DNA of 59,939 bases from Eubacteriales bacterium (GTDB lineage: Bacteria > Bacillota > Clostridia > Oscillospirales > Oscillospiraceae). The notes under the pieces are model-generated. The model did no database searches. It was not told the DNA's origin and saw nothing but the letters and a program-made list of their open reading frames with translations. The position numbers were made by a program, and so were the translations under genes. The DNA lies in the NCBI GenBank assembly GCA_030531595.1, contig JAUNND010000004.1:1-59939 (forward strand), written 5' to 3'. Below are positions 32,522-40,853 of this stretch, piece after piece (position 1 is the first letter of the stretch; each line of letters begins with the position of its first letter).

Positions 32522-33232
32522 ATGGCATTTTTAAGACTTGACAAATACCTTTCCGATATGGGGATAGCCAGCCGAAAGGAGCTTAAACAGCTCATACGCT
32601 CCGGCAGAGTTTCCGTTGACGGGAAAAGTGTATTATTGCCCGAGACAAAGATCGACTGCGGCAGCATCGTTTCGGTAGACGGAAGAATTCTGAAATATTC
32701 GAAATATCATTATTATATGATGGACAAACCGTGCGGTATTCTGACGGCGACAGAGGACGGAAGACAAAAGACCGTGCTCGATCTCGTGACGGATGAAATG
32801 CGTCGTATGGGACTTTTTCCTGTCGGAAGACTTGATAAGGATACGAGCGGAGTGCTGCTCCTCACGGATGACGGAGAATTTGCGCATCGGGTCATTTCGC
32901 CAAAATCCTCGGTCGAAAAACTGTATTATGCAAAAGTAGATGGAATTCCGGACGCGGAAGACGTAAATGCATTTGAAAAAGGACTTATTCTCGGGGACGG
33001 AACACACTGCCTTCCGGCAAAGCTGACATTACAGGGCGATAATACCTGTTACGTGACGGTGATGGAGGGAAAATATCATCAGGTAAGGAGGATGCTCGCT
33101 TCCCGGGGAAAGCCGGTACTTGAGCTCAGGCGGATGTCGATCGGTCGTCTGAAAATCGATGATGCCCTCGGTCCGGGCGGCTTTCGTGAACTTGAACAAT
33201 GGGAAATCGACGCCGTATTTCTGTCAAATTAA
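32522..33232 (+). CDS. rsuA: 16S rRNA pseudouridine synthase, RsuA/RluB family
   Basis: The 236-residue enzyme has an N-terminal S4 RNA-binding domain (about 1-60; LRLDKYLSDMGIASRKELKQ, IRSGRVSVDG). The catalytic domain follows, with motif GRLDKDTSGVLLLTDDG containing the active-site Asp (about residue 103). Late motifs are EGKYHQVRRM and LRRMSIG. The length fits RsuA, which makes Psi516 in 16S rRNA; RluE/RluB-type targets remain possible. ATG 32522 follows AGGAAG. It sits alone upstream of the CdaR-like regulator, which has its own promoter. Confidence 0.88.
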   Translation: MAFLRLDKYLSDMGIASRKELKQLIRSGRVSVDGKSVLLPETKIDCGSIVSVDGRILKYSKYHYYMMDKPCGILTATEDGRQKTVLDLVTDEMRRMGLFPVGRLDKDTSGVLLLTDDGEFAHRVISPKSSVEKLYYAKVDGIPDAEDVNAFEKGLILGDGTHCLPAKLTLQGDNTCYVTVMEGKYHQVRRMLASRGKPVLELRRMSIGRLKIDDALGPGGFRELEQWEIDAVFLSN

Positions 33233-33316
33233 CGAAAAAACACGTATTACCGGCAGGCTTTTCGACGGAAACGCTATAATCACAAAAAAATTAACAAAAA
33301 AATCTCTCGATTTCTA

Positions 33317-33345
33317 TTGAAAATCACAAAAGAATGCTGTATTAT
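33317..33345 (+). promoter_or_regulatory. sigma-A promoter of the CdaR-like gene
   Basis: TTGAAA (33317-33322), a 17-bp spacer and TATTAT (33340-33345), about 90 nt upstream of ATG 33435. Nothing else is seen in this 200-nt gap. Confidence 0.65.
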
Positions 33346-33434
33346 GGTTAAACAGAAATGTGCTTATATCGTGAATTTCGCCGAATGTGTTTTTTCGGAC
33401 GGACTGACACTGCTGCACAAAGTGGGAGGCATAT

Positions 33435-34529
33435 ATGTCCAGCAAGATTTTTCAGAATGTTATCATCCAGATGAAGGATTCCGTTGACCGTACCATCGGA
33501 GTTGTTGACGAGCAGGGATTTGTCGTTGCAAGCAGTGAGCTGGCTGTGATAGGTTCAAGACTGGATGATTTCCGCATATATGATTTTGAGAACGGGGAGC
33601 GCACCGTGGTTACACCCGGCAGGACTTACTGCGCACTGAACTCCGACAGCTCCAAGATCGACTATGCCGCGTTTGTCGAGGGCTGCGATTCCGTTTCAAA
33701 AACCATATGTGCGATCGAAGCGGTCGCTTTCAACGAAGCCAAAAACAGCTATGAGGAGAAGCACAATAAAGCGGCTTTCATAAAAAACATTATTTCGGAC
33801 AATATTCTGCCCGGCGATGTCTATGTGAGGGCCAAGGAGCTTCATTTTGTTACCGATGAGCCGAGGATCGTTCTCCTCGTCCGTCAGACCGAAAATCAGG
33901 ATGTAACTGCTGTCGAAGTCATCCAGCGGCTTTTCCCAGACAGGCAGAGAGATTTTGTGCTCAATATAAACGAGGCCGATGTTGTTGTCGTAAAAACTCT
34001 TCCGAACGCCAACTGTCCGGAAGAGGTCATGAAGACCGCACGCAATATCGAGAAAGTACTGCACGAGGAGCTCGGGATAAAGACCGTGATCGGCGTCAGC
34101 ACCAATGCCCGTCACCTGAGAGAGCTCGCAGACAGATACAAGGAAGCACAGGTTGCCATTGATGTGGGCAAGGTTTTTGAGAGCGACAAGACCATCATCA
34201 ACTATGAAAGCCTGGGACTCGGACGCATCATCTATCAGCTTCCTACGACGCTGTGCGAGATGTTCCTTAACGAGGTCTTTAAGAAAAATCCCATAGAGAC
34301 TCTTGATGAGGATACTCTTGAGAACATTAACAGATTCTTTGAAAACAATCTCAATGTATCCGAGACATCGAGAAAGCTCTATGTACACAGAAACACTCTT
34401 GTTTACAGACTTGAAAAAATCAAGAAGATCACCGGACTTGATCTGAGAGAATTTGATCATGCGATCGTTTTCAAAGTGGCGATGATGGTGAAAATGTATC
34501 TTGATTCTCTCAATAACGTGAAGTTTTAA
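33435..34529 (+). CDS. CdaR/PucR-type transcriptional regulator
   Basis: A 364-residue regulator with SD GGGAGG. Residues about 1-130 form a sensor region starting SSKIFQNVIIQMKDSVDRTI, with VVDEQGFVVASSE as in sugar-diacid-type sensors. A GGDEF-like middle is at about 150-260 (GIKTVIGVSTNARHLRELADRYKEA). The C-terminal PucR helix-turn-helix (about 300-360) reads NLNVSETSRKLYVHRNTLVY, RLEKIKKITGLDLREF. Family members activate sugar-diacid, purine or amino-acid genes. Here it directly precedes the ftsEX cluster after a 154-nt gap containing a perfect dyad; no catabolic gene is adjacent. Ligand and targets are unknown. Confidence 0.82.
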   Translation: MSSKIFQNVIIQMKDSVDRTIGVVDEQGFVVASSELAVIGSRLDDFRIYDFENGERTVVTPGRTYCALNSDSSKIDYAAFVEGCDSVSKTICAIEAVAFNEAKNSYEEKHNKAAFIKNIISDNILPGDVYVRAKELHFVTDEPRIVLLVRQTENQDVTAVEVIQRLFPDRQRDFVLNINEADVVVVKTLPNANCPEEVMKTARNIEKVLHEELGIKTVIGVSTNARHLRELADRYKEAQVAIDVGKVFESDKTIINYESLGLGRIIYQLPTTLCEMFLNEVFKKNPIETLDEDTLENINRFFENNLNVSETSRKLYVHRNTLVYRLEKIKKITGLDLREFDHAIVFKVAMMVKMYLDSLNNVKF

Positions 34530-34585
34530 GGAGCATTTAAGAATAAAGCCTTAAAATATAACATATTTATTCCGAAAAACTTTTT

Positions 34586-34627
34586 ATGCGGTTTTTCCGC
34601 ATGGAGATATAAGTGTGATCATCACAC
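34586..34627 (+). promoter_or_regulatory. hairpin and perfect dyad upstream of ftsE
   Basis: A short hairpin ATGCGG-TTTTT-CCGCAT (34586-34602) is followed by the perfect 15-bp dyad GTGTGAT-C-ATCACAC (34613-34627), 57 nt before ftsE. The dyad looks like a dimeric regulator site. The CdaR-like protein encoded just upstream is one candidate binder (inference). Confidence 0.5.
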
Positions 34628-34683
34628 AAATATAAAAGCCGTCAGGCTTGCCGGTATAAGCGGCAGCCGTATGGAGGATTTAT

Positions 34684-35376
34684 ATGGTTTTAATGGAAAA
34701 CGTCACAAAGGTCTATGAAAGCGGCAAGATACTTGCGCTTGACGGAGTAGACCTTGAAATCAACGAGGGCGAGTTCGTTTTTCTTGTCGGCCCGTCGGGT
34801 TCCGGCAAGACTACGATCATGAAGCTCATTACCGGTGAGATTGCCCCGACATCTGGAAAAGTTATCGTCAATAATTTCGATATGTCTAATATCCGAAGAA
34901 GCAAGCTCCCGAGAGTGAGACGCACACTGGGCGTTGTCTTTCAGGATTACAGGCTTATAGAAAATATGAACGTGTATGACAACGTTGCTTTCGTTATGCG
35001 CGTCGTCGGCGCCTCGCCCAGAGAGATCAGGAGACGCGTACCCTATGTTCTTGAGCTTGTCGGGCTTGAGGGACGGGAAAAGCGCATACCGCATGAGCTT
35101 TCCGGCGGTGAGCAGCAGAGAGTCGCCATAGCGAGAGCGCTTGCAAACAACCCCAGCATGATCGTTGCGGACGAGCCTACCGGAAACCTCGATCCGGTCC
35201 GCAGCCTTGAGCTTATGCTGCTGTTTGAAAAAATCAATGAGATGGGTACAACGATCATGGTCGTTACCCATGAAAAGGAACTGGTAAATGCCTTCTCGAA
35301 GCGTGTTATCACGATCGACGGCGGACATGTTATCAGTGACGGAAATGACGGGTATTACAGTTATGAGATTGAGTAG
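34684..35376 (+). CDS. ftsE: cell-division ABC ATPase FtsE
   Basis: The 230-residue ATPase starts VLMENVTKVYESGKILALDG. Walker A GPSGSGKTT is at about residues 36-44, signature LSGGEQQRVAIARAL at about 139-153, Walker B MIVADEPTGNLDP at about 159-171, and H-loop VVTHEKE. The FtsE-typical LPRVRRTLGVVFQDYRLI is present. With FtsX it forms the membrane complex that switches on peptidoglycan hydrolases at division or during elongation. The ftsX gene overlaps its 3' end, and two coiled-coil M23 hydrolases follow. Confidence 0.96.
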   Translation: MVLMENVTKVYESGKILALDGVDLEINEGEFVFLVGPSGSGKTTIMKLITGEIAPTSGKVIVNNFDMSNIRRSKLPRVRRTLGVVFQDYRLIENMNVYDNVAFVMRVVGASPREIRRRVPYVLELVGLEGREKRIPHELSGGEQQRVAIARALANNPSMIVADEPTGNLDPVRSLELMLLFEKINEMGTTIMVVTHEKELVNAFSKRVITIDGGHVISDGNDGYYSYEIE

Positions 35377-36250
35377 TTGCGGTTATCTTATTCGTGAGGG
35401 CTTCCGTTCCATTACAAAGCACGGATTTATGTCCTTCGCGTCCATCACAATAATTATGGCCTGCCTCATTATCATGGGCACGATGTCACTGCTGTCTGTT
35501 AATATAGACGTGCTCATCAAAGACCTTGAAGATCAGAACGAGGTCGTCTGCTTCGTCGACGACGCAGTCACGTCGGACGATCAGATCCGGGTGATACAGA
35601 ATTCTCTTGAGACTTTAGGGAACATAAGCTCTGTTGATTTCGTCACTCGTACTGACGCAATGGATACTTTCATGAGCAAGTACGACGAATCTCTCATGGA
35701 GGGGATCGACGAGACGGTTTTCCGGCACCGTTTTGTTGTACATCTTGAGGATATCGCGCTGATGTCCGAGACCAAGGGCGCCATGGAGGCCATTCCGGGT
35801 ATCGCCAAGGTCAATGCGCATCTGGAATACGCAAAGACTTTTGTGACGATCAGAAATATCGTAAGTGTCGTGTCTCTCGTTCTTATCGTGATCCTGGTTT
35901 TCGTTTCGATATTCATTATGTCGAATACGATCAAGCTTGCGACTTTCAGCAGACGTGAAGAGATCGCGATCATGAAGATGGTCGGTGCAAATAATTCCTT
36001 CATCAAACTTCCGTTTATTGTAGAAGGTCTTGTGCTAGGAATCATAGGCGGCGGTCTGGCGTTCTTTGCCGAATGGGGCATCTATGAGCTGCTCACGGGC
36101 AAGCTTGTGAGCACCCTTACGGGAAGCTTTATTTCGGTCGTTCCGTTCAGAACACTTGCTCTCCCCATGCTGATCATATTTGTCGGCACAGGGATTCTGG
36201 TAGGTGTCGTCGGCGGTACAAACGCTATCCGGAACTACCTTAAGGTCTGA
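35363..36250 (+). CDS. ftsX: cell-division protein FtsX
   Basis: A 295-residue membrane protein. I chose ATG 35363 (MRLSSCGYLIREGFRSI), which matches the family start and overlaps ftsE by 14 nt; ATG 35345 in the same frame is an alternative. It has a first helix (FMSFASITIIMACLIIMGTM), a large extracellular domain (about 55-170) that should contact the hydrolase coiled coils, then three helices (SVVSLVLIVILVFVSIFIM; FIVEGLVLGIIGGGLAFFA; LIIFVGTGILVGVVGG). The motif FSRREEIAIMKMVGANNSFI is characteristic. Confidence 0.95.
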   Translation: MRLSSCGYLIREGFRSITKHGFMSFASITIIMACLIIMGTMSLLSVNIDVLIKDLEDQNEVVCFVDDAVTSDDQIRVIQNSLETLGNISSVDFVTRTDAMDTFMSKYDESLMEGIDETVFRHRFVVHLEDIALMSETKGAMEAIPGIAKVNAHLEYAKTFVTIRNIVSVVSLVLIVILVFVSIFIMSNTIKLATFSRREEIAIMKMVGANNSFIKLPFIVEGLVLGIIGGGLAFFAEWGIYELLTGKLVSTLTGSFISVVPFRTLALPMLIIFVGTGILVGVVGGTNAIRNYLKV

Positions 36251-36300
36251 TCTTCGGCTTTTTGGCAGATGATTTGTCTGCAATAAGGAGACTACATATT

Positions 36301-37620
36301 ATGAACAGAAAAAAAATGGTGTCTGTGATCGCTCTTGTGATGGTGATACTGATGGTTTTGTCACTTATAGCCGTTGCGATCCCGTCGGCTTATGCGATCG
36401 ATCAGAGCGATATTGATGCCTTGCAGTCACGCAAAAATGAGCTTTCTCAAAAGGTGAAGGACTGCAAGGAGAGACTTTCGGCGCTGAATGAACAGCAGGC
36501 CAATGTTCTTGAACAGAAGAATGCTCTGCTGGAGGAAAACAGACTTGCCCAGGAACAGCTCGATCTCGTCCAGCAGCAGATCGACATTTATGAGGAGATC
36601 ATTGCCGAGCAGGCTGAAGCGGTCGAAGAGGCCAAGAGCCGTGAGGATGTTCAGCTTCAGAAATACCGTACACGTGTAAGACAAATGGAGGAAAACGGCT
36701 CATATAACTACAATATCCTTGCTCTTGTCCTTCGCGTGGGCAATCTCAGCGAGCTTCTCTCCGCTGTCGACGATATGGGTGAGATCATGGAGAGCGACAA
36801 GATCCTTGAAGAGCAGTATGTGGAAGCCCGGGAAGAGACCGAGGAAGTAAAGGCTGAGTATGAAGCGGTCAAGCAGGAATATGAGGGTAAGGAAACCGTT
36901 CTGCTCGACGAACAGGCTCAGATCAAGGAGCAGATGAAAACAACAAATCAGATGCTTGAGGATCTCGCCGAGGATATAGAAAAGGCTCTGGAGGAGTATC
37001 AGGCGGCAGAGGCGGCAGAACAGGCGGCCTCTGCCGAAATATCCGCTACGATCGCAGAGTGGAACCGTCAGAAAGCCGCAGCCGCGGCCGCGGCTGCCGC
37101 ACAGACGCAGACGGTCACAACGGAGGTCGTCAATGAGGACGGAACCGTTACCACCGTAACGCAGGAAGTACCGGTCGAAAATCCTGCCGCAGGAATAAGC
37201 GGAACGGGAAGCTTTATATGGCCTGTTCCGTGCAGTATGCGCGTGACGAGCCGATACGGAAATCGTTCCGACCCGTTTACCGGAGCGACGGCTTATCACA
37301 GCGGTATCGACATTGACGGCTTCGGAAATGACGGATCGGCCATTATCGCCGCGGACAGCGGAATGGTCATCACCGCTTCATACAGTGACGGCTACGGAAA
37401 TTATGTTATTATCGACCACGGCAACACCAAGACCGTATACGCTCATATGTCGGGCTTTGCCGTTAGCGCCGGTCAGACGGTTACTCAGGGACAGACGATC
37501 GGTTATCTCGGCGCAACAGGACGTGCGACCGGTACGCACTGCCACTTTGAAGTTTATGTTGGTGACAGCCGTGTAGACCCCGCCTCCTATTTTTCCGGAA
37601 TTTCCTATTATAATTGCTGA
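36301..37620 (+). CDS. secreted coiled-coil M23 peptidase (EnvC/PcsB-like role)
   Basis: The 439-residue protein starts at ATG 36301 (SD AAGGAG). It has a signal peptide (VIALVMVILMVLSLIAVA, cut after AYA), a long coiled coil (about 25-250; DIDALQSRKNELSQKVKDCK...), an Ala/Thr-rich linker, and a LytM/M23 domain (about 320-435). The zinc ligands are visible: HSGIDIDG (first His/Asp), HGNTKTVYAHMS and GTHCHFEVYV. It cleaves peptidoglycan cross-links; in this family the coiled coil is held by FtsEX and restrains the enzyme until ATP is used. It is the first of two tandem paralogues after ftsX. Confidence 0.9.
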   Translation: MNRKKMVSVIALVMVILMVLSLIAVAIPSAYAIDQSDIDALQSRKNELSQKVKDCKERLSALNEQQANVLEQKNALLEENRLAQEQLDLVQQQIDIYEEIIAEQAEAVEEAKSREDVQLQKYRTRVRQMEENGSYNYNILALVLRVGNLSELLSAVDDMGEIMESDKILEEQYVEAREETEEVKAEYEAVKQEYEGKETVLLDEQAQIKEQMKTTNQMLEDLAEDIEKALEEYQAAEAAEQAASAEISATIAEWNRQKAAAAAAAAAQTQTVTTEVVNEDGTVTTVTQEVPVENPAAGISGTGSFIWPVPCSMRVTSRYGNRSDPFTGATAYHSGIDIDGFGNDGSAIIAADSGMVITASYSDGYGNYVIIDHGNTKTVYAHMSGFAVSAGQTVTQGQTIGYLGATGRATGTHCHFEVYVGDSRVDPASYFSGISYYNC

Positions 37621-37643
37621 TCTGCAGTTTTCTGGTGATATAA

Positions 37644-38873
37644 ATGTTTTCGCAAAACAGAAGAAATCTCCGTTGTCTTCTTTCTCAGATATGCGCACTT
37701 TCATTGCTCCTCTGTATCTCCGCGCCGGTTTTTGCGGACAGTGAGGACGAGCTTGAAGTCCTGAAAGCGCAGCGTGATGAGCTGGTACGCCGAAGACAGG
37801 AGCAGCAGGCTGTTGTTGATATACTTAAGCAGCAGCAGGCAGGTGTTCTCCAGGTCAAAGAGGCTCTTGACAGCAGAAATATGTATACGATCTATCAGAT
37901 TCAGCTCAACAATGAAGAGATCGAGCTGTATGATGCCATGATCGAAGATAAGAGCATCGAAGTCGACGAAGCCAAAGCTCTGGAAGAAAAGCAGCTTGAG
38001 CAGTACAGAGAACACGTCAGAGCCATGGAGGAGAACGGGAATTACAGCTTTATCGCCATGCTCCTCAATACTTCCGATGTCGGAGATTTTCTGACGGCAA
38101 TCGATGACATCGGTGAGATAATGTCAAGCGACAAAAAGCTTGAAGACGCTTATATTGCCGCGAGAGAACATACAGAGGACGTCCGCGCTGAATATGAAGA
38201 ATACAGGGCACAGGTCACAGAGATAAGGGATGGCCTTGTTGAGCAGCAAAATCAGCTTGAGGCTGAGCTTGAAGAAGCCGACAGGCTTATTTCAGACCTG
38301 TATAGCGACATAGAGGCAAATGCGGGGATCCTTGCCGAGCTTGAAGCGAACGAACGCGCGGCGGAGACAAGCGTTGCAAACATGATCGCCGCGATAGAGA
38401 AGGAGCGGCAGGCGGCAGCTGCGGCAAGCCATGCGGGGACGGTCGTCGGAACCGGCGGCTTTGTCTGGCCCGTACCGAGCTGCACGTATATTACGAGCCG
38501 TTTCGGAACGAGAGTGCATCCGGTATACGGTACCGTCAAAAACCACACGGGTCTTGATATAGGCGCTTCATCCGGTGCTACGATCATCGCAGCCGACGGC
38601 GGAAGTGTTACTACCGCATCCGTATACGGAAGCTATGGCAACTGCGTGATCATTGACCACGGAAACGGCTACCAGACGCTTTACGGTCATATGTCATCCA
38701 TCGCCGTTTCGGCAGGAGAGACAGTCTCACAGGGGCAGACGATCGGATATGTCGGCAGTACAGGCGTATCGACCGGTCCGCACTGTCATTTTGAGGTTTT
38801 TGCCGGCGGCGGACGCATTGATCCGGAACAGTTTTTCGGGGGACTCACGTTCTCTGAGGATGCAGGTGTATGA
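37644..38873 (+). CDS. second secreted coiled-coil M23 peptidase
   Basis: The 409-residue protein is a paralogue of the gene before it (23-nt gap): signal peptide (ICALSLLLCISAPVFA), coiled coil about 32-260 and an M23 domain about 285-400 with HTGLDIGA, HGNGYQTLYGHMS and GPHCHFEVFA. Zinc ligands are intact. The shared stretch REHVRAMEENGNYSFIAMLL matches RTRVRQMEENGSYNYNILAL of its partner, pointing to duplication. The SD is weak (CTGGTGAT), so translation may depend on the upstream gene. It may be a second FtsEX client with a different place or time of action. Confidence 0.88.
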   Translation: MFSQNRRNLRCLLSQICALSLLLCISAPVFADSEDELEVLKAQRDELVRRRQEQQAVVDILKQQQAGVLQVKEALDSRNMYTIYQIQLNNEEIELYDAMIEDKSIEVDEAKALEEKQLEQYREHVRAMEENGNYSFIAMLLNTSDVGDFLTAIDDIGEIMSSDKKLEDAYIAAREHTEDVRAEYEEYRAQVTEIRDGLVEQQNQLEAELEEADRLISDLYSDIEANAGILAELEANERAAETSVANMIAAIEKERQAAAAASHAGTVVGTGGFVWPVPSCTYITSRFGTRVHPVYGTVKNHTGLDIGASSGATIIAADGGSVTTASVYGSYGNCVIIDHGNGYQTLYGHMSSIAVSAGETVSQGQTIGYVGSTGVSTGPHCHFEVFAGGGRIDPEQFFGGLTFSEDAGV

Positions 38874-38904
38874 GACTGATATCCGGCGGTATTTTCAGAT
38901 TTCC

Positions 38905-38939
38905 TTTAACCGGACAACTCCAAGGGGCGTCCGGTTAAA
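38905..38939 (+). terminator. hairpin between M23 and S41 genes
   Basis: An 11-bp perfect stem TTTAACCGGAC/GTCCGGTTAAA with a 13-nt loop. No T-run follows directly, so it may act as a weak attenuator or RNA processing site. A second small hairpin TGTCAA/TTGACA (38946-38961) follows. Confidence 0.5.
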
Positions 38940-38976
38940 TACTGTTGTCAATTTTTTGACAGATCGGAGAAGGTAA

Positions 38977-40224
38977 TTGAAAAATCTACTTCGCAGACTG
39001 CTTTACAGAATTCTTCGTTTTTTCGGAGCGATATTCAATATCAGGTTTCCTCTGAAAATCGTTCTGCCGCTTTTGATCATCCTCACAGCAGGTACGTATT
39101 TTTATACGTCTGATAAACTCGTAACTCAGGTAGGCGGTCAGGTCGACTACGATGAGGCTATGCGTTATATCGAGATCAAGGATATCGCCGAGGAAAAATT
39201 CATCGGTGATGTGGACAGAGGAACAATGGGCGATTCAGCCGCTGCGGCCATGATCTCGGGGCTTGGTGACAAGTGGAGCTATTTCATGACGGCTGATGAG
39301 TATAAGACATATCAGCTTTACTCTTCCGACGAATATTCCGATATCGGAATGAGCATTATGCTTGATGAGAACACCGGGGGCTATCAGGTAATTTCAATAA
39401 ATGCCGATTCTCCGGCGGCATGGGCCGGGCTGACGAGCGGTATGGTGATAACCGGAATTGACGGGCAGAGCATTATCGGAAAAGACCTTGACGAGGTGCG
39501 TACCATGATCCGGTCAAGATTAAATACCATGTTCGTTTTGGACGTGGACAGAGCCGACCCGATCACCGTCGACTGCTCTAAAACATATGTAAGCTCTGTC
39601 AGTTTCCGACTTGAAAAAACAGAAGCCGGCTATGTCAAAATAGACAATTTTGAGGCAGGGACCGGCAAGGACGCCATCAGCGCGATAGAGACTCTTCTGT
39701 CACAGAAAGCGGTCGCACTCGTTATCGATCTGCGCGGAAATGCGGGCGGACTTAAAGGCGAGATCAGGGAGCTGATGGATTATCTGCTTCCCAAAGGCGT
39801 TCTTTTCTATGAAGTTGACAAAAACGGCAAGGAAGAGGTGGCCGAGTCTGACGGAATGTGTGTTCAGCTTCCGCTCGTTGTTCTTATAAACAGTGAAACT
39901 TTTTCGGAGGCCGAATTATTTGCGGCGGTCATACAGGAATACAACTGGGGACTTCTTATGGGAGAGCCGACCAGCGGCAGAACAAGGACTCAGAGCACCA
40001 TCGTTCTTGATGACGGCAGCGCCATCCGTCTTTCCACAAAAAGCTATCTTACGCCCAACAGGATCGACATCTGTAAAAACGGCGGCGTAATACCGGATTC
40101 TATCGTCTTCAACGCCGACGCTTCGGCAACAGGTACGACCGAGGGTACGACCGGCGGTCTGGAAGGTACGGCCAGTACCTCCAATGACGACCAGCTTATG
40201 GCCGCCCTGAAATATTTAAGTTGA
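38977..40224 (+). CDS. S41 (C-terminal processing) peptidase-like protein
   Basis: The 415-residue protein starts at TTG 38977 (SD GGAGAAGG). It has an N-terminal anchor helix (LKIVLPLLIILTAGTYFY), a PDZ domain (about 120-190; GYQVISINADSPAAWAGLTSGMVI), the S41 core (about 205-370) and a Thr/Gly-rich tail. The catalytic Ser lies in INSETFSEAELFA. The usual catalytic Lys motif GxxTxGKGxxQ reads GEPTSGRTRTQ here, so Lys is replaced by Arg and activity may be altered or lost. In Clostridia an S41 protease commonly closes the ftsEX-M23 cluster. It could trim or scaffold the hydrolases. Its stop codon overlaps the greA promoter. Confidence 0.85.
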   Translation: MKNLLRRLLYRILRFFGAIFNIRFPLKIVLPLLIILTAGTYFYTSDKLVTQVGGQVDYDEAMRYIEIKDIAEEKFIGDVDRGTMGDSAAAAMISGLGDKWSYFMTADEYKTYQLYSSDEYSDIGMSIMLDENTGGYQVISINADSPAAWAGLTSGMVITGIDGQSIIGKDLDEVRTMIRSRLNTMFVLDVDRADPITVDCSKTYVSSVSFRLEKTEAGYVKIDNFEAGTGKDAISAIETLLSQKAVALVIDLRGNAGGLKGEIRELMDYLLPKGVLFYEVDKNGKEEVAESDGMCVQLPLVVLINSETFSEAELFAAVIQEYNWGLLMGEPTSGRTRTQSTIVLDDGSAIRLSTKSYLTPNRIDICKNGGVIPDSIVFNADASATGTTEGTTGGLEGTASTSNDDQLMAALKYLS

Positions 40225-40249
40225 CATATTTATTGTTTGCCAATATAAT
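40221..40249 (+). promoter_or_regulatory. perfect-consensus sigma-A promoter of greA-lysS
   Basis: TTGACA (40221-40226), a 17-bp spacer and TATAAT (40244-40249). The TGA stop of the S41 gene (40222-40224) lies inside the -35 box. Confidence 0.85.
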
Positions 40250-40303
40250 ATATGAGCTTTTCAAATACGTTTTTGAATAATCTATTGAAAAGGGGAACGG
40301 TCA

Positions 40304-40792
40304 ATGACTAATTCTAGCAGATTTAAAATGAGTCAGGAGAGACTTGACGCGCTGAAAGCAGAGCTTTACTATCTCGAAACCGAAAAGGAAAAAGAAGTTG
40401 CAGAGCTTATCAAAGAAGCGAGAAGCTTCGGTGACCTGTCTGAAAACAGTGAATATGATGAAGCAAAGACCGAACAGGGTAAGCTTTATTCAAAAATAGC
40501 AGAGATCAAGGTCCTTATTGAGAATGCGGAAATAGTTGACAATATTGATGTTGACGCACCCAAGGATGCGGTGACTCTGGGAAGCATCGTCAAGGTCATT
40601 GACGTTGAAGATGATTTTGAAGAGACCTTTGAGATCGTCGGTTCCCAGGAAGCCAACCCTAATATGGGACGTATATCCGATGACTCGCCTCTCGGCAAAG
40701 GTCTTCACGGACACCGCAGCGGTGAGACCGTTATGATCGATGCTCCTGCGGGAACTCTCACTTTCAAAATCGTCAGCGTCGAAAACAAATAA
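40304..40792 (+). CDS. greA: transcription elongation factor GreA
   Basis: The 162-residue protein has the N-terminal coiled-coil finger (about 10-80; LDALKAELYYLETEKEKEVAELIKEAR) with the tip acidic pair in GDLSENSEYDEAKTEQG. The C-terminal FKBP-like domain reads TVTLGSIVKVIDVEDDFEETF-type and ends GLHGHRSGETVMIDAPAGTL. It rescues backtracked RNA polymerase by stimulating transcript cleavage. SD AAAAGGGGA. It is 61 nt upstream of lysS, a pairing common in Firmicutes; a weak stem GGGCGTG/CACGCCC (40802-40824) lies between. Confidence 0.95.
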   Translation: MTNSSRFKMSQERLDALKAELYYLETEKEKEVAELIKEARSFGDLSENSEYDEAKTEQGKLYSKIAEIKVLIENAEIVDNIDVDAPKDAVTLGSIVKVIDVEDDFEETFEIVGSQEANPNMGRISDDSPLGKGLHGHRSGETVMIDAPAGTLTFKIVSVENK

Positions 40793-40853
40793 TCATTTTA
40801 CGGGCGTGACATATCGGCACGCCCTATATTATACAGATAGGTGGATTAACCAG

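Noticed and set aside
34613..34627. A CRP site for the GTGTGAT dyad
   Set aside because: CRP half-sites TGTGA/TCACA need a 6-bp gap; here the centre is too short, so another dimer is more likely.
40801..40853. A T-box riboswitch upstream of lysS
   Set aside because: The gap after greA is only 61 nt, with no T-box sequence or specifier-loop structure.
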